From Pseudophaeobacter sp. EL27 (GTDB taxonomy: Bacteria > Pseudomonadota > Alphaproteobacteria > Rhodobacterales > Rhodobacteraceae), in assembly GCF_900313025.1 (NCBI RefSeq), contig NZ_OMPQ01000008.1:289432-353431 (forward strand): a stretch of 64,000 nt of DNA. The letters run 5' to 3'. The stretch's first letter is position 1. Each line of letters opens with the position of its first letter. Below the pieces are notes generated by a model. The model ran no database searches. It had not been told where the DNA came from and saw only the letters and a program-made list of their open reading frames with translations. Made by a program: the position numbers and the translations under genes. Positions 43,720 through 51,671 of this stretch are shown piece after piece.

Positions 43720-44865
43720 ATGGCCATTCTGTGGAGAAGGTCCGCCTTGGCGCAGCGCCATGCGGAAATTGGCGGCGAGCTGGAAGACTGGAATGGTATG
43801 GGAACCGCTTGGTTCTACGATAACACGCCGGAACGCGCCAAAGCCGACTACGAGGCCATTCGCACCAAGGCAGGATTGATGGATGTCTCCGGCCTAAAAA
43901 AGGTTCACTTGGTCGGTGAACATGCGGCGCAGGTGATTGATCGGGTCACCACCCGCAATGTCGACAAGATCATGCCAGGGCGCTCGACCTATGCCTCGAT
44001 CCTGAATGAGCAGGGAAAATTCATCGATGACTGCATCATTTACCGGTTGTCAGTGAATACTTGGATGGTTGTGCACGGCACGGGTGCTGGCATGGAGCAG
44101 CTCTCGGCTGTGGCAGCATCAAAAAACTGCGCTGTAATCTTTGATGATGACCTGCACGACATGTCCCTGCAGGGGCCGGTTGCCGTGGATTTTCTGGCGG
44201 ATCATGTGCCGGGGATTCGCGATCTGGCCTATTTTGGCATCCTGCAGACCAAACTTTTTGGCAGACCCGTGATGATCTCGCGTACCGGCTATACAGGGGA
44301 GCGCGGTTACGAGATCTTCTGTCAGGCCCAAGACGCGGTGCACCTGTGGGACAGCATTCTGGCGGGCGGCAAAGACATGGGCATTCGCCCGGTTCAGTTC
44401 TCGACCCTCGATCTGCTGCGCACCGAAAGCTACCTGTTGTTTTACCCCGGCGACAACTCGGAAACCTACCCCTTTGATGATGGTCCCTGCGGCGACACTC
44501 TGTGGGAATTGGGGCTAGAGTTCACCGTTTCGCCCGGCAAAACCGGGTTTATCGGGGCGGAAAACCACTATGCCGCGAAAGGTAAGGAACGGTTCAAGAT
44601 CTATGGCGTCGTGCTAGAAGGCACCACACCTGCAGATGAAGGCGCGGCCCTTTTGCAGAACGGCGAAAAGGTCGGCGTCGTGACCTTTGGCATGTATTCC
44701 GAGATCAACAACCACAACGTCGGCATTGCCCGTATGCCCGTTGCCTGCGCCACACCCGGCACCGAGCTGACGGTGCGCAATGGCGATGGCACTGAGATCG
44801 CAGCCAAGGCCGCCGAAATGCCGTTTTACGATCAGGATAAATCCATCCGCACCGCAAAAGGCTAA
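43720..44865 (+). CDS. dmmD: Folate-binding GcvT-like protein of dimethylamine oxidation (DmmD)
   Basis: This 381-residue aminomethyltransferase-fold protein has LMDVSGLKKVHLVGEHAAQV, IDRVTTRNV, MISRTGYTGERGYEIF (folate-binding region) and a C-terminal barrel (FKIYGVVLEGTTPADEG). GcvT-like proteins take up C1 units on tetrahydrofolate, here probably the formaldehyde released by N-demethylation. The order dmmD-dmmA-dmmB-dmmC matches the dimethylamine monooxygenase operon described in Ruegeria pomeroyi. It diverges from amt with a 366-base promoter region between. Confidence 0.85.
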   Translation: MAILWRRSALAQRHAEIGGELEDWNGMGTAWFYDNTPERAKADYEAIRTKAGLMDVSGLKKVHLVGEHAAQVIDRVTTRNVDKIMPGRSTYASILNEQGKFIDDCIIYRLSVNTWMVVHGTGAGMEQLSAVAASKNCAVIFDDDLHDMSLQGPVAVDFLADHVPGIRDLAYFGILQTKLFGRPVMISRTGYTGERGYEIFCQAQDAVHLWDSILAGGKDMGIRPVQFSTLDLLRTESYLLFYPGDNSETYPFDDGPCGDTLWELGLEFTVSPGKTGFIGAENHYAAKGKERFKIYGVVLEGTTPADEGAALLQNGEKVGVVTFGMYSEINNHNVGIARMPVACATPGTELTVRNGDGTEIAAKAAEMPFYDQDKSIRTAKG

Positions 44866-44934
44866 CCCAGCTAGCAAAGGCGCGCGGGTTTGCCCATGCG
44901 CCTTTGCCCATGCGAGGCCCCACACGAGGACACA

Positions 44935-45531
44935 ATGTCAAAGTTTGAATTCCCCCCCTCGATCCTAAGCCGCCCCATCTGGGGGCAGCTTGAGCCCCGC
45001 CCCGGCACGTATCACCTGATGATCGCTGATGCCGAAGGTGCCGAAGCAATCCTGGATGTCGCCACACCTGAATTGATGGCTCAATGCCACATCATCCACA
45101 TCCCCAAGGGCACCGATTTTGCCGCAAGGCTGAGCAAACTCAATCCAGCGCAACTCTATGAAGGCCCCAGCTATGAAGCGGCACTGCCACGCATTCGGCG
45201 TGTCTTGGGTGATGGCCACATGGGGCTGCAGATCTATCTTGCGGGTACCGAGGGGCTGATGGGGCAAGCCATGGCGGAAGCCATGCGGGCCGGAATTCCG
45301 CACAGTGCAATCCAGACTGAACATCGCGGCTCCACCGGCCGCCGGATGCAATGTGTGCATTGCAAAGGCATCACGGAGGATGTGGAAACAGACCCCTTTG
45401 TCTGCAGCCATTGCGGTTTGAACCTGTTTGTGCGCGATCACTATTCCCGCCGCATCGCCGCCTATCAAGCCGTCTGCGTCGACGCCGAAGACCACGGCAA
45501 CATTCCTGAACAAAAGGGGATCTACCAATGA
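44935..45531 (+). CDS. dmmA: Dimethylamine monooxygenase subunit DmmA
   Basis: Starting at ATG 44935 (GAGGA nine bases upstream), the product has 198 residues. Near the C-terminus it carries a zinc-ribbon-like site: MQCVHCKGITEDV and FVCSHCGLNLFVRDHYSRR (two CxxC pairs). The N-terminal half (RPGTYHLMIADAEGAEAILD) resembles a degenerate reductase-like domain. It is named from operon context and from the conserved DmmA-type organisation. It overlaps dmmB by four bases (ATGA). Confidence 0.82.
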   Translation: MSKFEFPPSILSRPIWGQLEPRPGTYHLMIADAEGAEAILDVATPELMAQCHIIHIPKGTDFAARLSKLNPAQLYEGPSYEAALPRIRRVLGDGHMGLQIYLAGTEGLMGQAMAEAMRAGIPHSAIQTEHRGSTGRRMQCVHCKGITEDVETDPFVCSHCGLNLFVRDHYSRRIAAYQAVCVDAEDHGNIPEQKGIYQ

Positions 45532-46490
45532 GCGGTGCAGAAAAACTCCGCGTCCGGGTCAGCGAGATCACCCCCATCAACGCCCTGGTCACCCGCTTTC
45601 GGTTTGAACGCTGTGATGACAAGGAACTACCAACCTTCTCTGGCGGCGCCCACACCGTGGTCGAGATGCAGGATGATGGCGTCACCCGGCTCAATCCCTA
45701 TTCGCTGATGTCGGACCCGTATGATCAGAGTTCATATACGATCTCGGTCAGGCGTGATGACACAGGGCGAGGAGGATCGCTGTTCATGCACCAACGGGTC
45801 AAGGCTGGTGATGAGATGACCATCAGCTATCCGGTCAATCTGTTCTCGCTGGATCTACGCGCCCGCAAACATCTGTTCATTGCAGGCGGTATTGGTATCA
45901 CGCCTTTCCTGGCGCAAATCCATCAACTCGAGCGCTTCAATTCTCAGTGGGAACTGCACTACGCCTGCCGCGGTAAAAGCCTGGGCTCTTATGCGGATGA
46001 GCTGACCTCCCGCCACCCAAACCAGACCCATATCTATTTTGACGACCAATCCCAAACCATTGATCTGCCGCATCTGTTAGAGGGGCAGCCTCTGGGTACC
46101 CATGTCTATGTCTGCGGCCCCAAAGGAATGATCGACTGGGTGCGCAACACGGCATCAGCCCAAGGCTGGCCACAGGACAATATCCACTACGAAGAGTTCG
46201 TCTCGCCGCAACCGGGGAAACCCTTTGAAGTAAAACTGTCCGTGTCGAACAAGACCATCCAGGTCGGCGAACATGAAAGCCTGCTGGAGGCAATGGAACG
46301 CGAAGGCGTTGACGCACCCTACCTGTGCCGTGGCGGCGCCTGCGGCCAATGCGAAACAGCAGTGATTGGCTACGACGGAAAATTCATCCACCGCGACCAT
46401 TGGCTAGAGCCGCAAGAGCACAAAAGCGGACAGAAAATAATGCCCTGCGTGTCCCGATTTGAGGGCAAGACCCTCGTGCTGGACCGCTGA
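45528..46490 (+). CDS. dmmB: Dimethylamine monooxygenase reductase subunit DmmB (FMN/FAD and 2Fe-2S)
   Basis: This 320-residue phthalate-dioxygenase-reductase-type protein has a flavin domain (RLNPYSLMSDPYDQSSYTIS), an NAD domain (HLFIAGGIGITPFLAQIHQL, then YVCGPKGMIDWV) and a C-terminal plant-type ferredoxin with cysteines in CRGGACGQC and a fourth in MPCVSRF. It passes electrons from NAD(P)H to the haem subunit DmmC. Intact in length and motifs. Confidence 0.9.
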   Translation: MSGAEKLRVRVSEITPINALVTRFRFERCDDKELPTFSGGAHTVVEMQDDGVTRLNPYSLMSDPYDQSSYTISVRRDDTGRGGSLFMHQRVKAGDEMTISYPVNLFSLDLRARKHLFIAGGIGITPFLAQIHQLERFNSQWELHYACRGKSLGSYADELTSRHPNQTHIYFDDQSQTIDLPHLLEGQPLGTHVYVCGPKGMIDWVRNTASAQGWPQDNIHYEEFVSPQPGKPFEVKLSVSNKTIQVGEHESLLEAMEREGVDAPYLCRGGACGQCETAVIGYDGKFIHRDHWLEPQEHKSGQKIMPCVSRFEGKTLVLDR

Positions 46491-46503
46491 GAGGAGGCAG
46501 AAG

Positions 46504-47571
46504 ATGACCATTCAATTCAACGACGAAAGCTTTCGCGACGACTATAGCTTTCACAATTCTGAGCGTGCACTAAAGCGCTTTCCTTTCCCCTTCCACGAAG
46601 ACAGTTACATGTACTCGGTCAATATGGAGCAACACCGGGGAGGACCCGCTGATTCAGTCTATGAGATGCGTTTCGACGTTGACGAACACTATGTGTCCGA
46701 GATGAAAGACCGCGCGATTGTGCTGGATCAGGATCCGCTGCGCTGCCAGTCCCTGCCCCATATGACGCTTGCCGGCTGGGATCTGCTGGAATTGATTATG
46801 GTGTCCAAATCCGAAGACTACCCGGATTTGTTTGAGCTTCACCGCGATGGCGATCACTGGCGCTGGATCAACAGGCCCTTGGGAATCGATGACAGCTTTA
46901 CCTTTCTGGATGAAACCACCCTGCCCTATGGGCCGATGGAATATATCACCCGGCAGGCGCAGGGCGATTTTGCGGTTCTGGATCAACGCGATGACATGTT
47001 GTGGATGGATGCCGGCATGGTCACCACGCAGGCCGACTGGAGCCTGGACTTCGACATTGGCATGAACTTCTTTGAGTGGCACGCGCCAGTTCCCAAAGCC
47101 CATGAAATGGGCATCTTTGTTCGCGCCCTCAAATTTCTGCTGAACATTCAGCAAGGTGCACCCGCGCGACGGTTAAATTGGACCATGACAGTCAATCCCC
47201 TGCTGGATACCAGCCCGGAAAACTATCACAAATGGGGGATCCAGAAGACCACTCTGACGCCGGAAAACATCGGCCGCAAACAGCACCTCCGCGTCGAGCT
47301 GCAGACCTTTTACAGGCTGCCGCGCTCAAATGCGCTGGTGTTCCCGATCCGCTGCTATCTCTGCGCCTTTGAGGATCTTACCGCAGTGCCAAAATGGGGC
47401 CGCCGCCTGCACCGGGTGGTGCGGGACCTACCGGTTGAACTGGCCACCTACAAAGGCTTTATCGACAACCGCCCCTTGATGCTGGACTACCTCAGTCAGT
47501 TTGACGACGGGCTGCCCACCTCGTCGGGGATCTGGCCAGACCGCGAAAGCGAACCGCCACTGCAGAAATGA
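46504..47571 (+). CDS. dmmC: Dimethylamine monooxygenase haem-dependent subunit DmmC (DUF3445/HODM family)
   Basis: From ATG 46504 (GAGGAGG upstream), the product has 355 residues. KRFPFPFHEDSYMYSVNMEQ at the start and the later FFEWHAPVPKAHEMGIFVRA and RLNWTMTVNPLLDTSPENYH identify the haem-dependent oxidative N-demethylase family. LFELHRDGDHWRWINRPLGI contains candidate haem-ligand or substrate residues. It completes dmmDABC, converting dimethylamine to methylamine and formaldehyde. An in-frame start at 46459 overlaps dmmB and is not preferred. Confidence 0.87.
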   Translation: MTIQFNDESFRDDYSFHNSERALKRFPFPFHEDSYMYSVNMEQHRGGPADSVYEMRFDVDEHYVSEMKDRAIVLDQDPLRCQSLPHMTLAGWDLLELIMVSKSEDYPDLFELHRDGDHWRWINRPLGIDDSFTFLDETTLPYGPMEYITRQAQGDFAVLDQRDDMLWMDAGMVTTQADWSLDFDIGMNFFEWHAPVPKAHEMGIFVRALKFLLNIQQGAPARRLNWTMTVNPLLDTSPENYHKWGIQKTTLTPENIGRKQHLRVELQTFYRLPRSNALVFPIRCYLCAFEDLTAVPKWGRRLHRVVRDLPVELATYKGFIDNRPLMLDYLSQFDDGLPTSSGIWPDRESEPPLQK

Positions 47572-47576
47572 TGCGA

Positions 47577-47610
47577 CAAAAAAGACCCCGCTTCGCGCTG
47601 AGTTTTTTTC
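47577..47610. terminator. Probable degenerate terminator after dmmC
   Basis: AAAAAAGACCCCGC-TTC-GCGCTGAGTTTTTTT lies between convergent dmmC and the broken membrane gene. The A and T tracts and the central CGC/GCG pair fit a bidirectional terminator, but the middle of the stem is mismatched. Confidence 0.45.
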
Positions 47611-47889
47611 TTACATACGGGCAAGTAAGACCCAAGAATTCGCTACAACAACTGTCGATCCAACCATGAGGCAAGCCACACCAACAATTCGCAATAGCAC
47701 TCTGTTGAACAGGTTTGACCGGCAGTAATATGAGGGCCACCGATTCTTGATCCGTTGATAGTATGGCCGACGCTCCAGCACCCAGTCTTCACGTGCGGCC
47801 CATCGCGTTGGGTCTGTCATGACATAAAAGATCAGACCTAAAACAGCAGCCACTCAGCCAAGCACGATTGGGAAAACGATATCCAGCAT
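47611..47889 (-). pseudogene. Small membrane protein gene with an in-frame TGA
   Basis: Reading from ATG 47889 gives MLDIVFPIVLG, then TGA (47854-47856), then VAAVLGLIFYVMTDPTRWAA and further to a last hydrophobic segment (VLLRIVGVACLMVGSTVVVA). The first transmembrane helix is continuous across the stop, so a Trp or similar codon was probably lost. Restart at the GTG directly after the stop lacks a ribosome binding site. No family is recognised. A sequencing error is the alternative. Confidence 0.55.
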
Positions 47890-47927
47890 GGGAAGAGGCC
47901 TCAGAAAACTCGTGTCACTCCGAAACC

Positions 47928-48578
47928 TCAGGTATTCTGCGGATAACTGATCACTGACAGGTAGCGAGCTGGCAATTGTACCAGTTTCTCCGGACCATGC
48001 GGTGCATCCGCATCAAAGAACAGGGTGTCACCAGGTTTCAAAGGGTAGACCTCATCTCCATGGCGGTAATCCACTTGCCCCTCGAGCATATAGATCGTCT
48101 CAATTCCAGCGTGCTGAAAGGTCGGGAAGACATCGGATTCCTCGCTCAACGTGATCAAGTAGGGTTCGACAATAACCCCCGAAGCATTGGCGCCGATATG
48201 GCCCAGAAGATTATACTGATGGTTGGCACGGGTACCTTCGCGTTCCAGCTCCACGCCTTCCCCAGATTTGGTGTGCACCGCCTCACGACGCTCCTCAAAA
48301 CGACGGAAAAAACTGGTCATAGGCACCGACAGGGCATTCGCAAGTGTTTGCAAGGTGGTCAATGAGGGCGAGGTATTGCCGTTCTCGATCTTGGACAACA
48401 TGCCGATAGACAGGCCGGTAATTTGCGCCAAATCAGCCACGGTGATTTCCTTTTGCCGCCTAAACGCTCGAACTTCGCGGCCAATCGCCACCTCAAGCAC
48501 CTTCTCTCGCTCTCCGTTGCGCAGGCTATGAGGATCTTGTTTTAGTAGAGAACGTCCCTCCGGATTTTGCTTGCCCAA
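47928..48578 (-). CDS. XRE-type regulator with C-terminal cupin domain
   Basis: This 216-residue protein joins a helix-turn-helix (ITVADLAQITGLSIGMLSKI with ENGNTSPSLTTLQTLANALS, residues 45-84) to a cupin sensor (ETIYMLEGQVDYRHGDEVYP, LKPGDTLFFDADAPHGPEKL, about 140-198). Members of this PuuR-like class sense amines, amino acids or related metabolites. It is convergent with dmmC and is the only regulator in the methylamine region, so it is the best candidate controller of dmm/amt/mgs. The binding site is not proven. Confidence 0.85.
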   Translation of the reverse strand: MGKQNPEGRSLLKQDPHSLRNGEREKVLEVAIGREVRAFRRQKEITVADLAQITGLSIGMLSKIENGNTSPSLTTLQTLANALSVPMTSFFRRFEERREAVHTKSGEGVELEREGTRANHQYNLLGHIGANASGVIVEPYLITLSEESDVFPTFQHAGIETIYMLEGQVDYRHGDEVYPLKPGDTLFFDADAPHGPEKLVQLPARYLSVISYPQNT

Positions 48579-48817
48579 TTTGCATCCTTTCTGCCCATTA
48601 CTTGCGCACCTTAGACTGTCTGAAACGCTCTGTGTACACAGATGATGCCAATAGAAAGTATATCAAAGCCAATAACTGGTGGGAAAATCCTTTGCTATGA
48701 AACAAAATGAATCTGGGATACCACACAGGTTGAGCAATAGAGGTTTTCTGGAGAATGGATGCCCCATTTTTCCAGGTGGGTTTGTCCCATAACCCTGGTG
48801 GCAAGTATGGGCTTTGT

Positions 48818-49485
48818 GGCTTTGTAGCGCAAATCGCGAGAGGGCCAGACTTCCCCTTACCCCGGACGGACTTATCCTACGGGCTCTGTGACAGGTATGC
48901 CGATTGCCGTGTAGCGGTTGAGCAATGAGACCTTTTCCGCCATTGGTCCGAGGACAATGGTCGAATGATGCGGATTTGGATCTCCGCAACCTGCGTTTCT
49001 AAGTCCCTTGCCATGAGCGATTGACCGAGAAGTTTCACACAATGCATCTTTGTTTCGACGCGGCTTCGGCGGTGGTACCCGGTCAATTTTCGCCACAGCG
49101 CCCGGCCCAGGTACTGTGATGCGCGCACAGCTTCGTTTCTGGCGATGGCACCAGCGCTCGTCGACCCCAGGGCTTGGCGTTTTTGCGCGGTGGAATGATG
49201 GCGTCAGCACCACGTACGGCAATCGCCTCGTGACATTTGCGGGTGTTAAAGGCCCCGTCCGCCGTGACTGATCCGAGCTTCTGGTCGGACGGGATTTGAT
49301 CCAGCTGGTCTGGCAACATGGGCGCATCAAACCAGATTGCCAGCGATCCACGACGCTTCAATGCCGTGTTGTAGGTCGTCCAGTTCGTGGTCTTGTACTC
49401 CGCAGGTGTCCAACTGCTCATGGCCTCCAGCTATCATGCTGGATTTACGTCGTAAATCCTCTCAACCCATTTGCTCAACAAAGCC
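48818..49485 (-). mobile_element. IS5-family insertion sequence remnant with internally deleted, frameshifted transposase
   Basis: Imperfect terminal inverted repeats (GGCTTTGTAGCGCAAAT at 48818 and, inverted, GGCTTTGTTGAGCAAAT ending at 49485) enclose a decayed transposase. Recognisable parts are YKTTNWTTYNTALKRRGSLA, LPDQLDQIPSDQKLGSVTAD, IIPPRKNAKPW, YLGRALWRKLTGYHRRSRVE and YTAIGIPVTEPVG. WFD is joined directly to the APxLPDQLDQIP region, so about 110 residues with part of the DDE site are deleted. Frameshifts follow, and a 44-base insert (48923-48966) interrupts the last part. No target duplication is clear. Confidence 0.85.
48923..48966 (-). repeat. Micro-insertion of type 1 (copy 2) in the IS5 transposase remnant
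   Basis: Between QVAEIQIRI and LNRYTAIG there are 44 bases where intact IS5 genes have about six. The segment contains the hairpin CCATTGTCC-TC-GGAcCAATGG and ends GGTCTCATT. It matches 35142-35185 at 36 of 44 positions despite lying in an unrelated transposase gene. Confidence 0.7.
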
Positions 49486-49540
49486 GGAGGGCTGCCTAGG
49501 AGGCGCTACGAAAGAGCCACAGAGTGGGCCTAGAGGGACC

Positions 49541-49727
49541 CCTAGAAGGCTTGGATCCCTGGACCCGAATTACGCTCATCCCACCACAGAGCCCCCTTAG
49601 AGAGCTTGATCGAGGCACATACTGGTGGGGGCATTACGAGGGGCATTCTGAACCACACCAGGTCAGAAGTCGCGTCTCTAGATCATGTTAGTAAGTACTG
49701 GCTGAGGTGGTAGGATTAAGGAGCCGC
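49541..49727 (+). repeat. Decayed dispersed element, copy B
   Basis: The forward strand matches the reverse strand of copy A at 30432-30613, both as DNA and as translated sequence (LIEAHTGGG, RGILN, LDHVSKYWLRW). A frameshift lies near 49580. It sits directly beside the IS5 remnant, whose end is at 49485. Confidence 0.55.
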
Positions 49728-50318
49728 GATAAATCAATTAAAATCAATACAATGGATGAATTTTTGGGGTGCGCCGTTGATCAAAAAGTTGATGGATTGC
49801 GAAACATTGTCGATCCTCTTCCAATCAAGTCCTGCAACACATTAGATCACCAAGAAACGAGCTACTGCTTCGGGCCAAAAGGCGGTTAGGAACACCGGCA
49901 AACTCGATCGATAACAACACGAACAAGGCCCAGTTGACGACCCTGCGAAAATTCGAGAACGGCTGTGAGGCTGATTGCAACGACTGTTCGCAACCCAAAG
50001 AGGTCACCACACTGAGTGCCAAGCCATCCATGCCGCAATTGCGAGGTTTGAGAGTCAGTTGCCCGAATGCGGTCCACCCTGGCATTGGATTGCCACTGCT
50101 ACAGTCAACACCAGCGACAGCTATGCGCAGAGAGGAACCTTTGCAAAGTCCGCCTTTCGGCCTGGGGACACAGACCTCGCCCGCTGCGGTGCCGCGTGAA
50201 AAGCGGTTGTTGATGCGAGGTGCAGCGATTTTCTAGGCTTGGACGGCAGGACTGCGGACTTTTCTGCCGTTCGTCTTCTTGCTAGTTTTGGACAAAGACT
50301 GACATTTAAAGAGATGCT
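49728..50318. other. Gene-poor stretch after the IS5 remnant
   Basis: About 590 bases. A 60-codon frame at 49707-49889 and its opposite-strand partners have no ribosome binding site or recognised motif. The part from 50100 to 50290 looks like decayed intergenic debris. No gene is called. Confidence 0.4.
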
Positions 50319-50543
50319 ATGTACAATAAAATTGAACTCGGAGCGGCTATTCAAAAACTCCTCTCGCATAAGATGTCGGAGGAAGACGAGAGCATTCATA
50401 TCTCTGAAATGTCGGACAAAATCTTAGACCCTGAGTGGATGGACTACATTTTCCAAACTGACGAGTATTGCGACCATGAGGGTAATCTTGACGTCGAACG
50501 CGTCTGCGACAAGATACTCTCGTACAAACCAATTATGCTCTAA
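50319..50543 (+). CDS. Small acidic orphan protein (74 residues)
   Basis: The protein MYNKIELGAAIQKLLSHKMS, with later EDESIHISEMSDKILD and ICDKIL-like end VCDKILSYKPIML, is strongly acidic and helical, with no signal peptide or membrane segment. Codon use is AT-richer than in the surrounding operons, and an AAAGAG-type ribosome binding site lies upstream. No family is recognised. It stands alone between decayed sequence and the ECF41 unit. Confidence 0.55.
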   Translation: MYNKIELGAAIQKLLSHKMSEEDESIHISEMSDKILDPEWMDYIFQTDEYCDHEGNLDVERVCDKILSYKPIML

Positions 50544-50745
50544 TAAATCGATGCTGCTTTGGGCTCGAAGCCGCCGTTCTCTGCACTAGCTCACCAAATC
50601 GGTACTGAGGCAGGAGGTCAAGGTCGGCTGAGCGAACGAAGTGACAGTTCCATGTAAGTACGCCAAGGTTTGTTTTTTGCCCGAGTTCGTCACAAACTCG
50701 GCTTGCAGATCGTCATATCCCTGAACACTTACAGTCGGAGATGAT

Positions 50746-51132
50746 ATGCGAAAAACCGTTTTGATAGCTGTTGGAGGGCTTTCCCTTGTTACAGCTGCCT
50801 ACATTTGGACCGCCACAAATCACTGGTACGACAGCATACCCGGTGTATCACTGACCGGTCCTCTCAATTTTCACTTTGCCAAGGACGTCGCGCTTGCCTA
50901 CCTGGCCAGTGGTGCGGCGCTGGTTTGGGCGGGTGTAAAACATGACAGGTCAGCAGGCCTATGTGGCGCGTTATGGCTTGTGTTTCATGCAGTCTTTCAC
51001 ATCTGGATCTGGATACATCGCGGCAGCCCCATGGACGTCGTCGCCCTAACAAATCTGACCGGCATTCAGCTACCTGCCTTTCTGGCGATGTGGGCGGCCA
51101 TCAGCGTTCCAACTGAGAGGGTAACAGCATGA
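50746..51132 (+). CDS. Four-helix membrane protein of the ECF41 unit
   Basis: This 128-residue protein has hydrophobic segments at about 4-22, 47-62, 70-90 and 104-122, with FHAVFHIWIWIHRGS between the last two. It resembles small uncharacterised inner-membrane proteins. Its stop overlaps the next start (ATGA), so it is co-translated with the AhpD-like gene and the sigma factor. The function is unknown; a membrane partner of the redox protein is possible. Confidence 0.75.
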   Translation: MRKTVLIAVGGLSLVTAAYIWTATNHWYDSIPGVSLTGPLNFHFAKDVALAYLASGAALVWAGVKHDRSAGLCGALWLVFHAVFHIWIWIHRGSPMDVVALTNLTGIQLPAFLAMWAAISVPTERVTA

Positions 51133-51671
51133 TACGCGCGTTGTTAAAAATAGGCGCCCAGCGGTTCGCGCAACGCTACAACTATGATACGGGTTTCATG
51201 TCGCATATTGTTGACACCTCTACGGCAGCGGGTCTGCGACTATCCACCCTGTCGCTCTACAGTCAGTTTCGCGGCCCAAAACAGGCCCGTGACGTCTGGG
51301 CCGGGGCGATGCTTGGATCGACGCAAGAAGGGGACTGTGGACCATGCGTGCAGTTGATCGTTGATATGGCGCTTGAAGCGCATGTCCCGGCAAAGCAGGT
51401 TGCCCTGTGCCTTGAAGGGAACGCCCATGGGGCAGGTGACGTAGGCCTTGGGTATAGGTTTGCGCAGGCCGCCATCGCCGATACGCCTGACCTGGCCGAT
51501 CTGCGGGACGCGATTGAAACACGTTTTGGTGCAACCGCTCTGATTGCAGCTTCATTCGCAGCCTCTAGTGGGCGCATTTATCCGGTATTGAAACGCGGAC
51601 TGGGGCATGGGCAAACCTGCCAAAGTGTTCAGATTGACAGCACGACAATACAGGTCCGGCAGCAGACATGA
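51129..51671 (+). CDS. AhpD/carboxymuconolactone-decarboxylase-like protein
   Basis: This 180-residue protein contains STQEGDCGPCVQLIVDMALE, with Cys70 and Cys73 in a CxxC preceded by Glu, the arrangement of AhpD-type peroxidase partners. The rest is helical. It sits between a membrane protein and an ECF41-like sigma factor, overlapping both by four bases. ECF41 sigma factors are typically encoded with carboxymuconolactone decarboxylases, oxidoreductases or epimerases, so this is the expected partner gene. Confidence 0.75.
   Translation: MIRALLKIGAQRFAQRYNYDTGFMSHIVDTSTAAGLRLSTLSLYSQFRGPKQARDVWAGAMLGSTQEGDCGPCVQLIVDMALEAHVPAKQVALCLEGNAHGAGDVGLGYRFAQAAIADTPDLADLRDAIETRFGATALIAASFAASSGRIYPVLKRGLGHGQTCQSVQIDSTTIQVRQQT

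Noticed and set aside
49707-49889. 60-residue forward frame after the IS5 remnant
   Set aside because: It overlaps decayed element B at its start, has no ribosome binding site and no recognisable sequence.
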